Positions 16,700 to 25,712 of a DNA stretch of 56,218 nt are shown here, piece after piece. A program made the translations under genes and the position numbers. The notes below the pieces were generated by a model. That model was given only the letters and a program-made list of their open reading frames with translations, was not told where the DNA came from and did not search any database. Positions within the stretch are counted from its first letter, which is position 1; each line of letters starts with the position of its first letter. The stretch lies in NCBI RefSeq assembly GCF_000380565.1, contig NZ_AQYJ01000017.1, forward strand, positions 1-56,218, in the 5' to 3' direction. The DNA comes from Microbulbifer variabilis ATCC 700307. Lineage in GTDB: Bacteria; Pseudomonadota; Gammaproteobacteria; Pseudomonadales; Cellvibrionaceae.

Positions 16700-17945
16700 T
16701 TAATCAGATTTATGCACGCCATTGTGAGTGATTATGCGGTGTAATGGATTTTCGCCGGCAGCGTAGCTCTTACCACCTACAGATATTTTGTACACGGTGT
16801 GCAGGCCGGCACATTCGACCCGCCGACGGTTTCCCATATCAAAGGCTCATCTTCATGCAGTACACCCAGCTCAACCCCCTGACAGTTTTGAGCCTCGTAC
16901 ACTTGGCCAGTACGATCAGTAACGGGGGTTTCACGGCTGCAAATTACCTGGGCACCGCTTTCTGTGGTGAGCAATACACGGGGTATTTCTGGTTCTGCAT
17001 CTACCCCGCCAATAATGGAGCTTAAGTGGGTATCGCTGTCGCCAGTATCCCAGCAATCGATCAGGTCGCCGCTTTCACAGTTATCCGCTAGCAAACCCTC
17101 GCGCAGCCAACTGCCTGCGGCAACGCACCAGGGATCTCTAGGGACCGTAGTGCCGCCGCCATTGCTCGGGGTTGTAATAGGTAACAGCGCCGTCCTGAGT
17201 GCCCGGATCATCGCAGTACACGTAGTACCTAGTGTTGAAGAACAACCCAGTAATGCTGCCACTGTTGTATTTAACAATGCCGAAATCAAACTGCACAGAG
17301 TGCGCGGCAATCGTAATTTTTGCGGTACTGCCATCATCCGAGCCGGACAGCGCGGAACTGGTAGGCAGGCTGGCAATACCAGCTTGAATCATTGGCAGGT
17401 TGCGCTAGTCCTGCACTTCCACCACATCGATTTTTACATAATCGATTAAGGTATCGCTCGTTTTAGTCGGGGAATTACAATAAGAAATTGGGCAATAAAC
17501 CGTACTTTGTCCTGCATCTTGGCCGGATTGCCAATATGGTTTGCCCCTCTAGCGCCACCGTACTCAGCGTTACCACTAGCATTGCCTTTGACATAGGCCA
17601 CTAGGGGCTGCCAACTCTGCCCCACTATGTTTAGGCCAGCGGCAAGGACATAGTGCTGGCTACTCATGGTATCTGCACCGGCACATTGCAGCGTTTACCA
17701 GTATTATCGTAACCAGCCAAACCCACATATATGGTGCGATCCGCATCACCTGCGACATACACATAAACCCGAGCCTCTATCCGGTAAAGCTTACTGGGAT
17801 CAAAGGGTATTTTCTCTGCGTGATACATCGATACATGATTGATAAGGCGAGCCGCGCCACCACCAACTTTTAGGTAACTGCTGATATAGAAATTCTGGTA
17901 TCCGCCGGAAAATTAGCTCTTGGGCTTCCGCCGTGGCCCTGTTTA
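16700..17945 (-). pseudogene. Central tail protein C-terminus with Hint-like domain, copy B
   Basis: Assembled over several frameshifts. N-terminal part (LYRIEARVYVYVAGDADRTI, YVGLAGYDNTGKRCNV) is a carbohydrate-binding-like module; then GGARGANHIGNPAKMQ and TGLFFNTRYYVYCDDPGTQ; then a Hint/intein-like region starting CVAAGSWLREG, with LLTTESGAQVICSRETPVTD in the middle and ending YAAGENPLHRIITHN. Frameshifts: one base lost after RCNV (about 17690) and one near 16819 (ETV). The C-terminal Y codon that is mutated to stop in copy C is intact here. Such regions end lambda J-type tail-tip proteins. Confidence 0.6.
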
Positions 17946-18267
17946 ACCGCGCCTATTCCCGCATCGGATCCAGATCGCCAACGGGTTAGGCTGGGCGCTC
18001 AAGCTACATTTTCTTAACTAGTGCCTCTTCCCGGTTATCCAGAACGCCGCGCAGGGTGTAGTAATTTTTGTTTCCCTAGAGGGAAGTGGACTCCACCTTC
18101 CACTTGTCAAAAGCAGTTGCGGTGATACCTAGCGAATCACACACCTGCCGCTTGTTTAGCCAGTAATCAGGAACGGGGGTGAGTTGGTCATTGCCGGCTT
18201 TTTTTCCTGCAGCAGAGGCAGCCGTTTGAGTCTGTTGTTTTTTTGGGTTTTTGTTTGGTTTCAGCCA
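17946..18267 (-). pseudogene. Nu1-like terminase small subunit, broken
   Basis: Starts MAETKQKPKKTTD, shifts frame, then reads LNKRQVCDSLGITATAFDKW and GNKNYYTLRGVLDNREEALV, matching the DUF1441/Nu1-type DNA-packaging HTH protein. Nonsense codons: TAG before GNKNYY, TAG after VKKM. Near 17945 it is fused directly to the tail protein, so a deletion removed all head and most tail genes between. A different terminase family from the one at 2986-3563. Confidence 0.6.
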
Positions 18268-18418
18268 TGCCCTAGTACCTCAATGACCAACCACCAACTC
18301 CCGCCTAAAATGCCTCATAAATATCGAAACCTCGCGCAGCTGCGGACCCGTACGGCTCAGGGCCCAGGAAGGACCCGCGTAGGTGTGTGGTGCGAGGTGT
18401 TCACTTGGGTTTGCGCAG

Positions 18419-18988
18419 CTAATTGTTGATTGATCGGGTGAGTTCGACGCGGACTCTGCCGCTGGCCTGGCATTCCATAATCTGCTGCAGTCGCTGGCTA
18501 ATGAATGCACCGCGAGGGCTTGGCCCGGTGATGCCCTTCAATGGTGTACGGCCCTTGCCTTTGCGTGCGCAGACCAGTAACTGGCTTTGTGGTGCGCTGC
18601 CGATCAATGTGTGCTTATAGATCTTACTCTTGCCCCAGGCCTTGGCCTTCACGCCTGGCGCTTTGTGTGCGCCACGCTTATTGAGTGCATTGAAGTGGCC
18701 CGCCTTACGCTGGTTGGGGCGTACAAAGTTGATAAGGTTTCTTGCTCCCGCTTTCTTTGCATCAATAGCTACGCGCAGTCGGTCACGCTTAGCCAGGTGT
18801 AACTGGTAGGCCTGCCTAATCTCTTTCTGTTTGATGTTGGTCTCGGTTGAGACCTCTTTGATAGCGGCGCTAATCACTGAGCGCACCGCCCTATTGATTG
18901 CTTGGCTTGCAGCCTTGGGTATCATGCGGCATTCCATCTTGCCCAGCTTCTTCTCAAGCTTGGCTAAATCATCTTTGATTGTGATCAT
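18419..18988 (-). CDS. Prophage minor tail protein Z (GPZ) family
   Basis: 189 residues, start MITIKDDLAKLEKKLGKMEC. The pattern SQAINRAVRSVISAAIKEVS followed by TETNIKQKEIRQAYQL and a very basic middle (NQRKAGHFNALNKRGAHKAP) is that of the GPZ family, needed for tail completion or tail-head joining in lambda. The frame is intact. Its neighbours (a holin fusion upstream, Nu1 relic downstream) are not the normal lambda order, so the region has been rearranged. Confidence 0.75.
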   Translation of the reverse strand: MITIKDDLAKLEKKLGKMECRMIPKAASQAINRAVRSVISAAIKEVSTETNIKQKEIRQAYQLHLAKRDRLRVAIDAKKAGARNLINFVRPNQRKAGHFNALNKRGAHKAPGVKAKAWGKSKIYKHTLIGSAPQSQLLVCARKGKGRTPLKGITGPSPRGAFISQRLQQIMECQASGRVRVELTRSINN

Positions 18989-19026
18989 GTTGGAACGCGC
19001 AACGCTTTATCCTTGTCTTTGCTGCC

Positions 19027-19773
19027 TTAGCTGCTACCAAACCAAAAAGACATAATGCGGGGAATCTCCCCCTTCATAACGCCCAGCAGACAAACGGCGA
19101 TATCTCGATGTGTCCCATCCAGTGCTACCTCGCCCCCAAATAGAAAAAACAACAGGGCGAAATAACCACCGATAAATAAGACTGACAGCGCCACTTGGGG
19201 CAAAAGGCTAGTTTTTGAAGCCAGGCCGCGAGCGCTATCTCTGTCGCGCACCTCCAGCTCAAAAACGTCTATATCTAGTTGACGCATCTGCAGACGAAAT
19301 TTATTGTCGAGCGCGCGCAACTCCGCCAGCTGCTCCGGGCTACTGCCCAGCACAAAATCGGCAATTTCTTGCTCGCCGGCCAGTCCATCTCCCAGAAGTT
19401 TCTCAGCCATAAATTTGACGGCAACCCCAGCAGCGGGGCCACCCAAAGCCATGCCAATGGTGGGGGCAATGGTTTTTACCAGAGCTTTCCATTTCATGCC
19501 GTTATTCCAAATAAGGGGCCACCCGGTGCCGGTGGTATGGGGGAGGGAGCACCGGGTGGCGAAAAAAGTTAGGGGGGTATTGCCGTCTGATTTGTCGCGC
19601 TTCTCGCGCATATATCGGTTGTGCTGGTTGCGGGTAATCACCGCATAGATATTCCAAATCAGGCCCAGGCCGGCGATCAGAATGCCAACCACCTGTAACC
19701 AATCAACAGGGGTTTGCGTTAGACCAATTCCGGCACCGGTTACGCCTGCACTTCCGGCTACCTGCTCTTTCAT
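19027..19773 (-). CDS. Fused phage holin proteins
   Basis: One open frame of 248 residues that looks like two phage lysis proteins joined. Residues 1-60 (MKEQVAGSAGVTGAGIGLTQ, DWLQVVGILIAGLGLIWNIY) are a one-TM holin. From residue 93 (MKWKALVKTIAPTIGMALGG) to the end is a second, three-TM-holin-like protein with LLPQVALSVLFIGGYFALLF and acidic ALDNKFRLQMRQLDIDVFEL. The joint (residues 61-92) is translated from a GC-rich 12-bp perfect hairpin at 19518-19560. The second protein could start independently at ATG 19497. A deletion of an endolysin gene between them is likely. Confidence 0.65.
   Translation of the reverse strand: MKEQVAGSAGVTGAGIGLTQTPVDWLQVVGILIAGLGLIWNIYAVITRNQHNRYMREKRDKSDGNTPLTFFATRCSLPHTTGTGWPLIWNNGMKWKALVKTIAPTIGMALGGPAAGVAVKFMAEKLLGDGLAGEQEIADFVLGSSPEQLAELRALDNKFRLQMRQLDIDVFELEVRDRDSARGLASKTSLLPQVALSVLFIGGYFALLFFLFGGEVALDGTHRDIAVCLLGVMKGEIPRIMSFWFGSS
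19518..19560. repeat. GC-rich perfect hairpin inside the holin fusion
   Basis: GCCACCCGGTGC (19518-19529) and GCACCGGGTGGC (19549-19560) are exact complements with a 19-base loop. Confidence 0.7.
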
Positions 19774-19800
19774 TCCACGGCGATCTCCTTCTAACAGGCG

Positions 19801-19829
19801 AAAAAAAACCGGCCTGGGGTGGACCGGTT
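19801..19829 (-). terminator. Rho-independent terminator
   Basis: Minus strand AACCGG-loop-CCGGTT followed by T-rich run of eight. It sits upstream of the holin fusion and ends the preceding transcript. Confidence 0.75.
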
Positions 19830-20108
19830 AAGAGGATGACATTCGCATTGCTCGTACAGCTCGTTCCCGGTAGAGGCAACAATCGCAACGTGCCCTATTT
19901 ATACCTCCCAAACGCAAAAGCGCCTAAAACGTGTCACTCCAAAATAGTAATGGGTTAGACTTGGGAGCAAAACTAATTTATAAACCGTATTCAACGCTTA
20001 TGCTTATATAGTAATTAGCCATAAGTGTGCACTAACAATACCTTTGTTCATCAAGTAGTAAATTAGCAACAGTAACGTAATCATTCACCCATAACGTTAT
20101 TAAATTCT
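19830..20108. other. Intergenic region, nothing recognised
   Basis: AT-rich after 19960; no gene seen. Confidence 0.4.
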
Positions 20109-20572
20109 TTATATCTCACACGCCTCCAAATAACCTTTATTTGCAAAGCTTGCATAAGGTATTTTTGCTGCCGCTTCTTTATAGAGCTGCAAATCAGTAT
20201 CAAACCAGCTAAAAGTTCCCCACCTATCAGCCATTACATCATCGCAAATTACATTTTCACCTGTATAATAGACTCTAAAATAGCCTTCGCCTGTCACCCT
20301 TCTCCCATCAGCATACATGACTAATGAGAGGTTTTCATAACTACAAAAGGTAACGTCATAAACTGTCTTGGTTGGAAATGCTTGCTGACAGTTTACCTCC
20401 ACACGATCTGTAGGGCCTGTAGGCTCACCATCCGGCGAAGCAATTATCACTGGAATTTTAATATCCTCATACGGTATTAAGAAAACTTCCTCTGCTGAAG
20501 CTTTAGCGCTAAAGCATAAGGTTGCGACTATTGCCTCAAAAAAATACTTAGAGTATATATATTACTTTCCAT
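20109..20572 (-). pseudogene. Secreted hypothetical protein, one-base frameshift in signal peptide
   Basis: The open part starts at GTG 20450 (VIIASPDGEPTG), but the same frame continues upstream as a signal peptide (EAIVATLCFSAKASAEEVFL). The plausible ATG at 20572 (MESNIYTLSIFF) is in another frame; one T missing from a run of seven T (20538-20544) would join them. The mature protein has three or four cysteines (NCQQAF, TFCSYENL, VICDDV, EACEI), fitting a periplasmic fold. Family unknown. Could be a sequencing error rather than a true mutation. Confidence 0.5.
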
Positions 20573-20706
20573 TGATTGACGAAAAGTCCAAGCGCGAATT
20601 TTTCGTGCATATTTCAGCATTCATATTTATGGGGTATTGCATCCAAGTTTTTTCCATTTCATGTAAAAAGAAGCAAAACCAATCCCCCTTAGAAATATCT
20701 ATACTC
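20573..20706. other. Short intergenic region
   Basis: No gene seen. Confidence 0.3.
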
Positions 20707-21042
20707 TTAGTCTTTTAGCACGCTTAAATAATTAAGTGTATCAGAAATTGGCTGATCTACACAGGCACCGTGAGTACGAAAGTTTACTGTCTTTCCTGAG
20801 GCGTGCGCATACATAATTGCGCTCAGATATTCCTTGGCCATTGGTCTATCCATACTAAATGAAATGTAATCTCCATTTGAACCATGACATGCAGGTGGAT
20901 TTTTGACCCCGCCCTCTGGATAGACATAGACAAGTTTCGTGCTATCAACCAGCAAGAAAGAATATACTTTGGCTATAGTAGTGTCAGCAAATGAAACCTG
21001 AGAAAAAAGAACGATTGCAGAAACGGCAAGATATTTAAACAC
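20707..21042 (-). CDS. Small periplasmic protein
   Basis: 111 residues with a clear signal peptide (MFKYLAVSAIVLFSQVSFA). The mature part has two cysteines (PPACHGSNGDYISFSM and THGACVDQPIS) likely in a disulfide, and a conserved-looking core RPMAKEYLSAIMYAHASGKT. I recognise it as a frequent small exported protein of marine gammaproteobacteria without a known function. A neighbour of another secreted protein (20109-20572); no attC lies between them. Confidence 0.65.
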   Translation of the reverse strand: MFKYLAVSAIVLFSQVSFADTTIAKVYSFLLVDSTKLVYVYPEGGVKNPPACHGSNGDYISFSMDRPMAKEYLSAIMYAHASGKTVNFRTHGACVDQPISDTLNYLSVLKD

Positions 21043-21229
21043 TTAATAATCCTCAAAACTTTATAAGATACAAAAAGCGCGCAATTTATAATCCAATAAA
21101 ATCATATCGCCAAACTAGTTTGACAAATAATTCCAATAAAATAAATAGTTTGAGCTAAATTACCATTGGCTAGATTGGGTTTTGAGCGGCAGCAATGCCC
21201 AAAATTTATGTACCATATTCCTAAATCTA

Positions 21230-21568
21230 TTATTCTGTTTGGTTGAAGCTATGACTCTCCTCATAAATGATCATGCCCGCGATGTAATTGATTGCCCCAA
21301 GCAATTCAACCACGCGGCGCTCTAAATCTGGCAAACGACGACTTTCCTGAATCTTTTTGATCGCCTGAAAAGCCATACCTCCATCGGTATCCAATAGCCC
21401 GCTAATTATTTGCATGGGTTGATCTTCGAAGCGCTGCCCATTCGCATGCCGCTCCACGCCCTTACCCCGTGCGGCCTGATCGTGTGCCCGCTCTAAAACG
21501 CCATACAGGCGCTGATAATTTGGGTCATTCAACTCATAAACCGGACCACCTTCGGAATAGCCGCTCAT
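21230..21568 (-). CDS. Conserved phage early protein
   Basis: 112 residues. The pattern YQRLYGVLERAHDQAARGKG then VERHANGQRFEDQPMQ and RVVELLGAINYIAGMI is shared by small proteins found near ssb/rec genes of prophages; function unknown. It overlaps the next gene by 4 bp (ATGA-type), so it is the end of an operon running from 23.2 kb down. Confidence 0.6.
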   Translation of the reverse strand: MSGYSEGGPVYELNDPNYQRLYGVLERAHDQAARGKGVERHANGQRFEDQPMQIISGLLDTDGGMAFQAIKKIQESRRLPDLERRVVELLGAINYIAGMIIYEESHSFNQTE

Positions 21569-21804
21569 TTTCCTGCCCTCTTCTTCTCGCTTTTCACTTT
21601 AATCTGCTGTTTGTTCTGCACCTTCACCCAACTACGGCGGGTACTGTCGGAGGTATTAGGGACTACACGCAGGCACAGACCGGACTGGCCGCGCGGTATC
21701 TGTTCAATCTCTCCGCCGCCGGCCAGAAATTCGGCCACCTTGCTATCGATATTCGCCTGCGCCTTGCGCAAGGCCTCAGACTGGGGGCAGTTTGTTGCTG
21801 TCAT
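21565..21804 (-). CDS. Small phage protein
   Basis: 79 residues, start MTATNCPQSEALRKAQANID. Contains KVAEFLAGGGEIEQIPRGQS, a motif seen in small regulators or nuclease-associated proteins of prophages, and a basic tail (KVKSEKKRAGK). It lies 14 bp downstream of ssb. Function unknown. Confidence 0.55.
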   Translation of the reverse strand: MTATNCPQSEALRKAQANIDSKVAEFLAGGGEIEQIPRGQSGLCLRVVPNTSDSTRRSWVKVQNKQQIKVKSEKKRAGK

Positions 21805-21818
21805 ATCGCACCCGCAGG

Positions 21819-22277
21819 CTAAAACGGAATATCGTCATCAAAGGATGTACCACCCCCAGCCGGTGCAATTGGTTGACTTGGGGCCTGTTGCTGGGCGGGC
21901 TGACCTGTTGCACCTTGGGGATAGCCGCCCTGCTCTCCCCTGCCGTCTAACATCTGCATTTCACTGGCAACGATCTCGGTGGTGAAGCGATCCTGGCCCG
22001 TTTGCTTGTCCTGCCACTTGCGCGTGCGCAGCGAGCCTTCAACATAAACTTTTGAACCCTTGCGCAAATACTCGCCGGCAATCTCTGCCAGGCGGTTAAA
22101 AAACACCACCCGGTGCCACTCGGTGCGCTCCTGGGGCTGGCCGGTTTGCTTATCCTTCCAGCTCTCACTGGCGGCCAAGCTGATATTGGTTACCGCCCCA
22201 CCGCTGGGCATGTAATTGGTTTCCGGATCGTTACCCAGATTGCCAATCAAAATAACTTTATTGATTCCCCTGGCCAT
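21819..22277 (-). CDS. ssb: Single-stranded DNA-binding protein
   Basis: 152 residues, complete. OB-fold hallmarks: [60 protein letters not shown] and [21 protein letters not shown] Pro/Gln-rich linker leads to the acidic tip DDDIPF that recruits partner proteins. It coats single-stranded DNA in replication and recombination. The phage-type gene neighbours suggest it is prophage-encoded rather than the host copy. It overlaps the upstream gene by one base at 22277. Confidence 0.92.
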   Translation of the reverse strand: MARGINKVILIGNLGNDPETNYMPSGGAVTNISLAASESWKDKQTGQPQERTEWHRVVFFNRLAEIAGEYLRKGSKVYVEGSLRTRKWQDKQTGQDRFTTEIVASEMQMLDGRGEQGGYPQGATGQPAQQQAPSQPIAPAGGGTSFDDDIPF

Positions 22278-22462
22278 TACTCGCCCCTATCTTCCCTTGC
22301 CTCACCGTTAACCACGCGATAAGTGGTCAAGGTGTCGGTGGCTTTATCAAAGACCTGCAGCCAGTAGATAAACGGCTCACTGCTGGCAACTTCTTTTACC
22401 CTTGCCTGCGCTGCCTCTTTAGTGGGGTGGGACTCTATAAAATCTTTAGCCCCGTCCATCAT
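22277..22462 (-). CDS. Small phage protein
   Basis: 61 residues, [20 protein letters not shown]; it has a [17 protein letters not shown] strand pattern. It overlaps ssb by one base. Probable phage accessory protein; no family recognised. Confidence 0.5.
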   Translation of the reverse strand: MMDGAKDFIESHPTKEAAQARVKEVASSEPFIYWLQVFDKATDTLTTYRVVNGEAREDRGE

Positions 22463-22517
22463 TAGATTGTAAGTATCGCTAAATATGGCGAATCAGTTCA
22501 TTGTTGCTCTCCCTGAC

Positions 22518-22720
22518 TTAAAAAAATTGGTGTGTCCTACGCTGTAGCAGTGCTGCGATATTCGATCGGCTGGCCTGGCGGGCACGGTAGTCTCTGCGGT
22601 AGTCGGCCTTATAGCGCTTGGGCCGCAGGGGCTTAGGCGAATAGGGAAAAGATCTTGGGCTTTCCACTTACTGCAGCCACCGCAAAAGAACTCCCCGTGC
22701 TCAGGGGTTTTACGGCTCAC
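22518..22720 (-). pseudogene. Small phage zinc-finger-like protein, frameshifted
   Basis: Starts MSRKTPEHGEFFCGGCSKWK (CxxC). After DLFP the coding frame moves to a basic stretch (RPKRYKADYRRDYRARQ, then ASRSNIAALLQRR) ending at TAA 22518. A one-base indel near 22640 separates the halves. It would be a nucleic-acid-binding protein of about 67 residues. It lies in the early phage operon. Confidence 0.45.
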
Positions 22721-22758
22721 TGATTCCCCCCCATTCCGTCAATCATTCCGTCGATGTT

Positions 22759-23211
22759 TTACGTTGCGATAGCCGGCCCAAACAACAGGCCAGCGAGAAA
22801 TAACCGCCCCTTGTGCAGGTGGGATTGATAAGTGTGCAGGCTGATAAACAGATAGCGAGCGCTTGCCCTTTGTTCGTCCAGACCTTCGTGCAGCAGCAGC
22901 GAACGGGCCTCCACTTTCAGCACCTCGTACAGCTCCGGGCTTTCGCGTTTGATCGCTGCCATGGCCCACTCTACCGGCGCCGCAATTTCGTCGCTAATAC
23001 CCAGGCCGTTGCTGGGGTTGCCCCGGCTGGCGTTGGCTAATGCAGTGCGCTGTTTTTGTCTGAGCCGTGAACCACTGCGCGCGGCGTGAACCTCGATGGA
23101 ACACAACACGCTGCTGCCACTCACCCCGCCCAGATCCAGGGCCACCGAGCCCCAGAGGTAAAGCTTGTCTTCCAGGGCTTCTATCAATTCAGGGCTGATA
23201 CGCTCCCCCAC
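22759..23211 (-). CDS. Phage antitermination/late regulator-like protein
   Basis: 150 residues from MGERISPELIEALEDKLYLW. The C-terminal third (VEWAMAAIKRESPELYEVLK, ARYLFISLHTYQSHLHKGRL) resembles the DNA-binding end of small Q/DUF1133-type late regulators. Position at the head of the early operon agrees. Recognition is tentative. The N-terminal half has RSGSRLRQKQRTALANASRG, a basic region. Confidence 0.45.
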   Translation of the reverse strand: MGERISPELIEALEDKLYLWGSVALDLGGVSGSSVLCSIEVHAARSGSRLRQKQRTALANASRGNPSNGLGISDEIAAPVEWAMAAIKRESPELYEVLKVEARSLLLHEGLDEQRASARYLFISLHTYQSHLHKGRLFLAGLLFGPAIAT

Positions 23212-23358
23212 TTGCAGCCCCTCAATAGGTCCACAGCCAGGGACGTGGACGCCCTGGGGCTAAGTTGTTACCGCCGATATGAATAAACCGATCTTGTGTG
23301 AGGCCTCGCTGGTGCGGGCAAATGGCAGTAAATGGCTGCGGCTGGTTTTTTTGGAGGT
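23212..23358. other. Degraded phage sequence
   Basis: No intact gene; it separates the minus-strand early operon from the plus-strand integrase relic. Confidence 0.3.
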
Positions 23359-23877
23359 GGAACCAGTTGTAAACATGCAGTGATCGCATTAACACGTGCG
23401 CAGCGGCACCATGAAGACGTTCTCGCGCTCTCGACGAAGCATATTCGTGAAGAGGAGGCATTAATTGTTCAAGCCAAGACGGAAAAGCAACAGATAAAGT
23501 TATCGTCACACCGGCTAAAAGAGGCCGTTGAAATGGCCCTGTCTACCAATACTCAAACCAAGGTGCAGACTTCCCACATACTAAGAGGCCATACCGGTCG
23601 CGGATATACACGCACTGGCTTCAATGCGGTATGGCAAAGGGAACAGCGTGCAGCTCTGGAGAGTGAGGCAATCAAGGAGCGCTTTCGGTTTCATGACCTC
23701 AAAATTAAGGCAATCTCCGATTTTGAGGGTGACACTCAACGCTTCTCAGGACATAAAACAAGGTCCATGGCTGAGCGCTACAATCGCACTCCAGACCACG
23801 TAAATACACTCGATAAAACCAGAATTGGCACCAAAGATTGGCACCGCAAGGCCCAAAACGAAAAAAACCCGCACTAG
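23359..23877 (+). pseudogene. Phage tyrosine integrase, C-terminal half
   Basis: Only the catalytic half remains. Seen: EDVLALSTKHIREEEALIVQ, QTSHILRGHTGRGYTRTGFN, FRFHDLKIKAISDFEGDT (box II H-x-x-K), FSGHKTRSMAERYNR (GHK and the Tyr nucleophile). The first catalytic Arg region (LTGLR in relatives) reads LTRAQRHHED and looks damaged; nothing recognisable precedes it. An integrase pointing at a tRNA 3' end (23914) is the usual arrangement at a phage attachment site. Confidence 0.7.
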
Positions 23878-23913
23878 GCGAGGTTTTTAGTCCTTGAAAA
23901 ACAAGGAAGAATC

Positions 23914-23950
23914 TGGAGTGGCCGACGGGGATCGAATCCGCGACCTCAGG
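23914..23950 (-). other. tRNA 3'-end-like sequence, probable phage att site
   Basis: On the minus strand it reads GCGGATTCGATCCCCGTC then GGCCACTCCA: a T-arm with TTCGATC loop, an acceptor strand and CCA. No 5' half of a tRNA precedes it, so it is a duplicated att end, 37 bp past the integrase stop. U73-CCA would fit tRNA-Gly or tRNA-Cys; not certain. Confidence 0.6.
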
Positions 23951-24111
23951 AGCCACAATCAAACTTAAATCTCTACAACTATCATACATTTACAGACCTT
24001 TGTGTGTAAATATCAAGGTGGTTCAACATCACAATAAACCCCATGATTACTCAGCTTGTCAGTTTTTGACACACTTGAAAGCTGTACACTTACGCAGCAA
24101 CTAGACTGCAA

Positions 24112-24262
24112 TCACGGGTTCTTGATCTCAACGAAGGATATAGGCAAGCAATGTAAACGCCTGCCTATGCCACTTTCCTGTACACTTTCAACACCCAGAC
24201 ATGGTAATCCGCAACCAAACGTTTTGTTGAATCGGTCCTGCGCTTGTATCGTTCCCAAGCTA
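24112..24262 (-). pseudogene. UmuC C-terminal relic 1
   Basis: Weak but ordered similarity to the end of UmuC: QAQDRFNKTFGCGLPCLGVE (compare QAIDSINRKFGRGTLFLGAE at 25713) and, in another frame, RQAFTLLAYILR. Multiple shifts. Together with the relic at 25713 it flanks 24344-25602. Confidence 0.4.
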
Positions 24263-24343
24263 ATTCTGGAGCAGTAACATGTTCTACCGCTATTCATAGT
24301 TTACAATTCCGCTAAGTGGCTACGCCGGCACAGAGGTTATTGA

Positions 24344-24499
24344 ATGAAATACTGGTCGATGTATGGCTTGCGTAAGGCGGCATGGACAAACTTTTCCGAA
24401 CTGACCGAGCCCCATATCGCTGAAATTATGCTGGGACACAAGCTGTCAGGTAAAATTAGATCCGCTGCTTATAAAAAAGGTATAAGGGATGTTGAATGA
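24344..24499 (+). pseudogene. Tyrosine integrase C-terminal relic
   Basis: The frame YGLRKAAWTNFSELTEPHIA followed by EIMLGHKLSGK matches the box II region (HGLRKAA, LGHK) of another phage integrase family. The Tyr nucleophile part is gone. Its TGA (24497) overlaps the ATG of the next gene. Confidence 0.6.
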
Positions 24500-25602
24500 A
24501 TAAAGTACACGTTACATTTTTAATTGGCCTTTTCACTTCAGGTGTGGCCGTTGCGGAAAGTTTTCATGAAGATGTTGGCATTGGGGTTACAAGCCCTCAA
24601 GCTACATTACACATTAAAGATTCAGGAACAACTAATCCAGCAATTCTTATTTCTGGTGCCAGCTCTGAAGAAGGTGATATAGCAGTTCTGAATAATGACA
24701 CATTGCAAATTGGCAATTGGATAGATTCCACTGAAACTTATATTGAGTGGCTATCGATTGACACTTCAAATGTTAACCCCTCTGCCAATAATAACTATGC
24801 GGATGAAACCACAAAGACCAGAATGAAACTTATTGGCGACAACAGTCATTCAACCATATTTCATTATTCAGGCTATGACTCTGGCATATCTATAATAGAG
24901 AGAAAAAAGAACGAGGACAATTGTGAGTCTGATAAGGAGGAGGATAGGGAGAAATGTTATTACATCCCTTATCGAGAAGAACTTGCATTGAAAGCGCATT
25001 CTGACAGCGTTAGCGATGATAGTAATGGGGCCGGCGCTCACTTTTACGGAGATATGGATAGCCAGCATGCCGGTTGGATTGGTTTTTTTACAGGAGGCAA
25101 GACAAGGCTGAGTATAAATCAGCAAGGGCGAGTAGGTATAGGTTCTAAAAATCTCCTTGTGGATTATGAAAATCATTATAAAGGACGCTTTAATATCATT
25201 ATTGATGATGAAAAAGAACAAGAAAAGGTAGAAGAAAATAAAGATGAGCCTGCACTTTATATCGAAAGAGATGATTCCACTAAAGGTTATATTGCATGGA
25301 AGCCTGAGAAAGATCTCACGATGGGAACATGGGAAGCTTCAGCCGAATCAGTAGATGCCGACCTAAGTATTGATGGTGATTTCAATGAAATCGTAAGAAT
25401 TACGTCTACAGGAAATTTTTCGGTTCAAAATCCTATTAAAAATGATGATTCACCGGGGTATATACAATTAGATACTTCAGAAGGAACTCCTCCTGACTCT
25501 GATTGTAATAGCTCATCAGATGTAGGCCGCATGACAATGCACAAATATGATTCGTTGCTATATGTTTGCGCATCATCAGGCTGGAAAAGCTTGCCCCTCT
25601 AA
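24496..25602 (+). CDS. Secreted fibre-like protein
   Basis: 368 residues with a signal peptide (MNKVHVTFLIGLFTSGVAVA). Starts with VGIGVTSPQATLHIKDSG and repeats the form later (INQQGRVGIGSKNLL): the VGIGT-P-xLHI motif marks phage tail-fibre and tail-spike stems and some secreted repeat proteins. The middle is very acidic (ERKKNEDNCESDKEEDREKC). The end carries DCNSSSDVGRMTMHKYDSLL then YVCASSGWKSL, a C-terminal knob-like motif with two cysteines. The signal peptide argues for export by the host rather than assembly in a virion. The start overlaps the integrase relic's stop; a strong terminator follows at 25638. Confidence 0.7.
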   Translation: MNKVHVTFLIGLFTSGVAVAESFHEDVGIGVTSPQATLHIKDSGTTNPAILISGASSEEGDIAVLNNDTLQIGNWIDSTETYIEWLSIDTSNVNPSANNNYADETTKTRMKLIGDNSHSTIFHYSGYDSGISIIERKKNEDNCESDKEEDREKCYYIPYREELALKAHSDSVSDDSNGAGAHFYGDMDSQHAGWIGFFTGGKTRLSINQQGRVGIGSKNLLVDYENHYKGRFNIIIDDEKEQEKVEENKDEPALYIERDDSTKGYIAWKPEKDLTMGTWEASAESVDADLSIDGDFNEIVRITSTGNFSVQNPIKNDDSPGYIQLDTSEGTPPDSDCNSSSDVGRMTMHKYDSLLYVCASSGWKSLPL

Positions 25603-25637
25603 GAAGTCAACAATTAAAGATTATTAGTTATACCTTT

Positions 25638-25669
25638 AAATCAGGTGAGCCATAAGCCTCACCTGATTT
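25638..25669. terminator. Strong bidirectional-type hairpin
   Basis: AAATCAGGTGAG (25638-25649) pairs exactly with CTCACCTGATTT (25658-25669), eight-base loop. It lies 35 bp after the stop of 24496-25602. Confidence 0.75.
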
Positions 25670-25712
25670 AGGCGTTACTTGCTAAAAGTTAAACTTCCAC
25701 AGTCGCTTCAAG

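Larger units (their letters stand above)
16013..17720 (-). repeat. Phage tail-end duplicated segment, copy B
   Basis: Nearly the same DNA as 35196-36960. Homology starts abruptly at AGCCAGTGGCTCAC in both and runs through the tail-end gene and the Hint-ending tail protein. Lesions differ between copies. Confidence 0.85.

Noticed and set aside
18184..18429. Plus-strand frame MVIAGFFSCSRGSRL
   Set aside because: Antisense of the Nu1 relic's poly-Lys start; signal-peptide look is incidental.
23359..23877. Integron integrase intI
   Set aside because: The motifs are those of a phage integrase next to a tRNA-like att site; there is no attI or divergent cassette promoter, and it sits away from cassette junctions.
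23914..23950. Complete tRNA gene
   Set aside because: Only the T-arm, acceptor strand and CCA are present; no D-arm or anticodon arm upstream on the minus strand.
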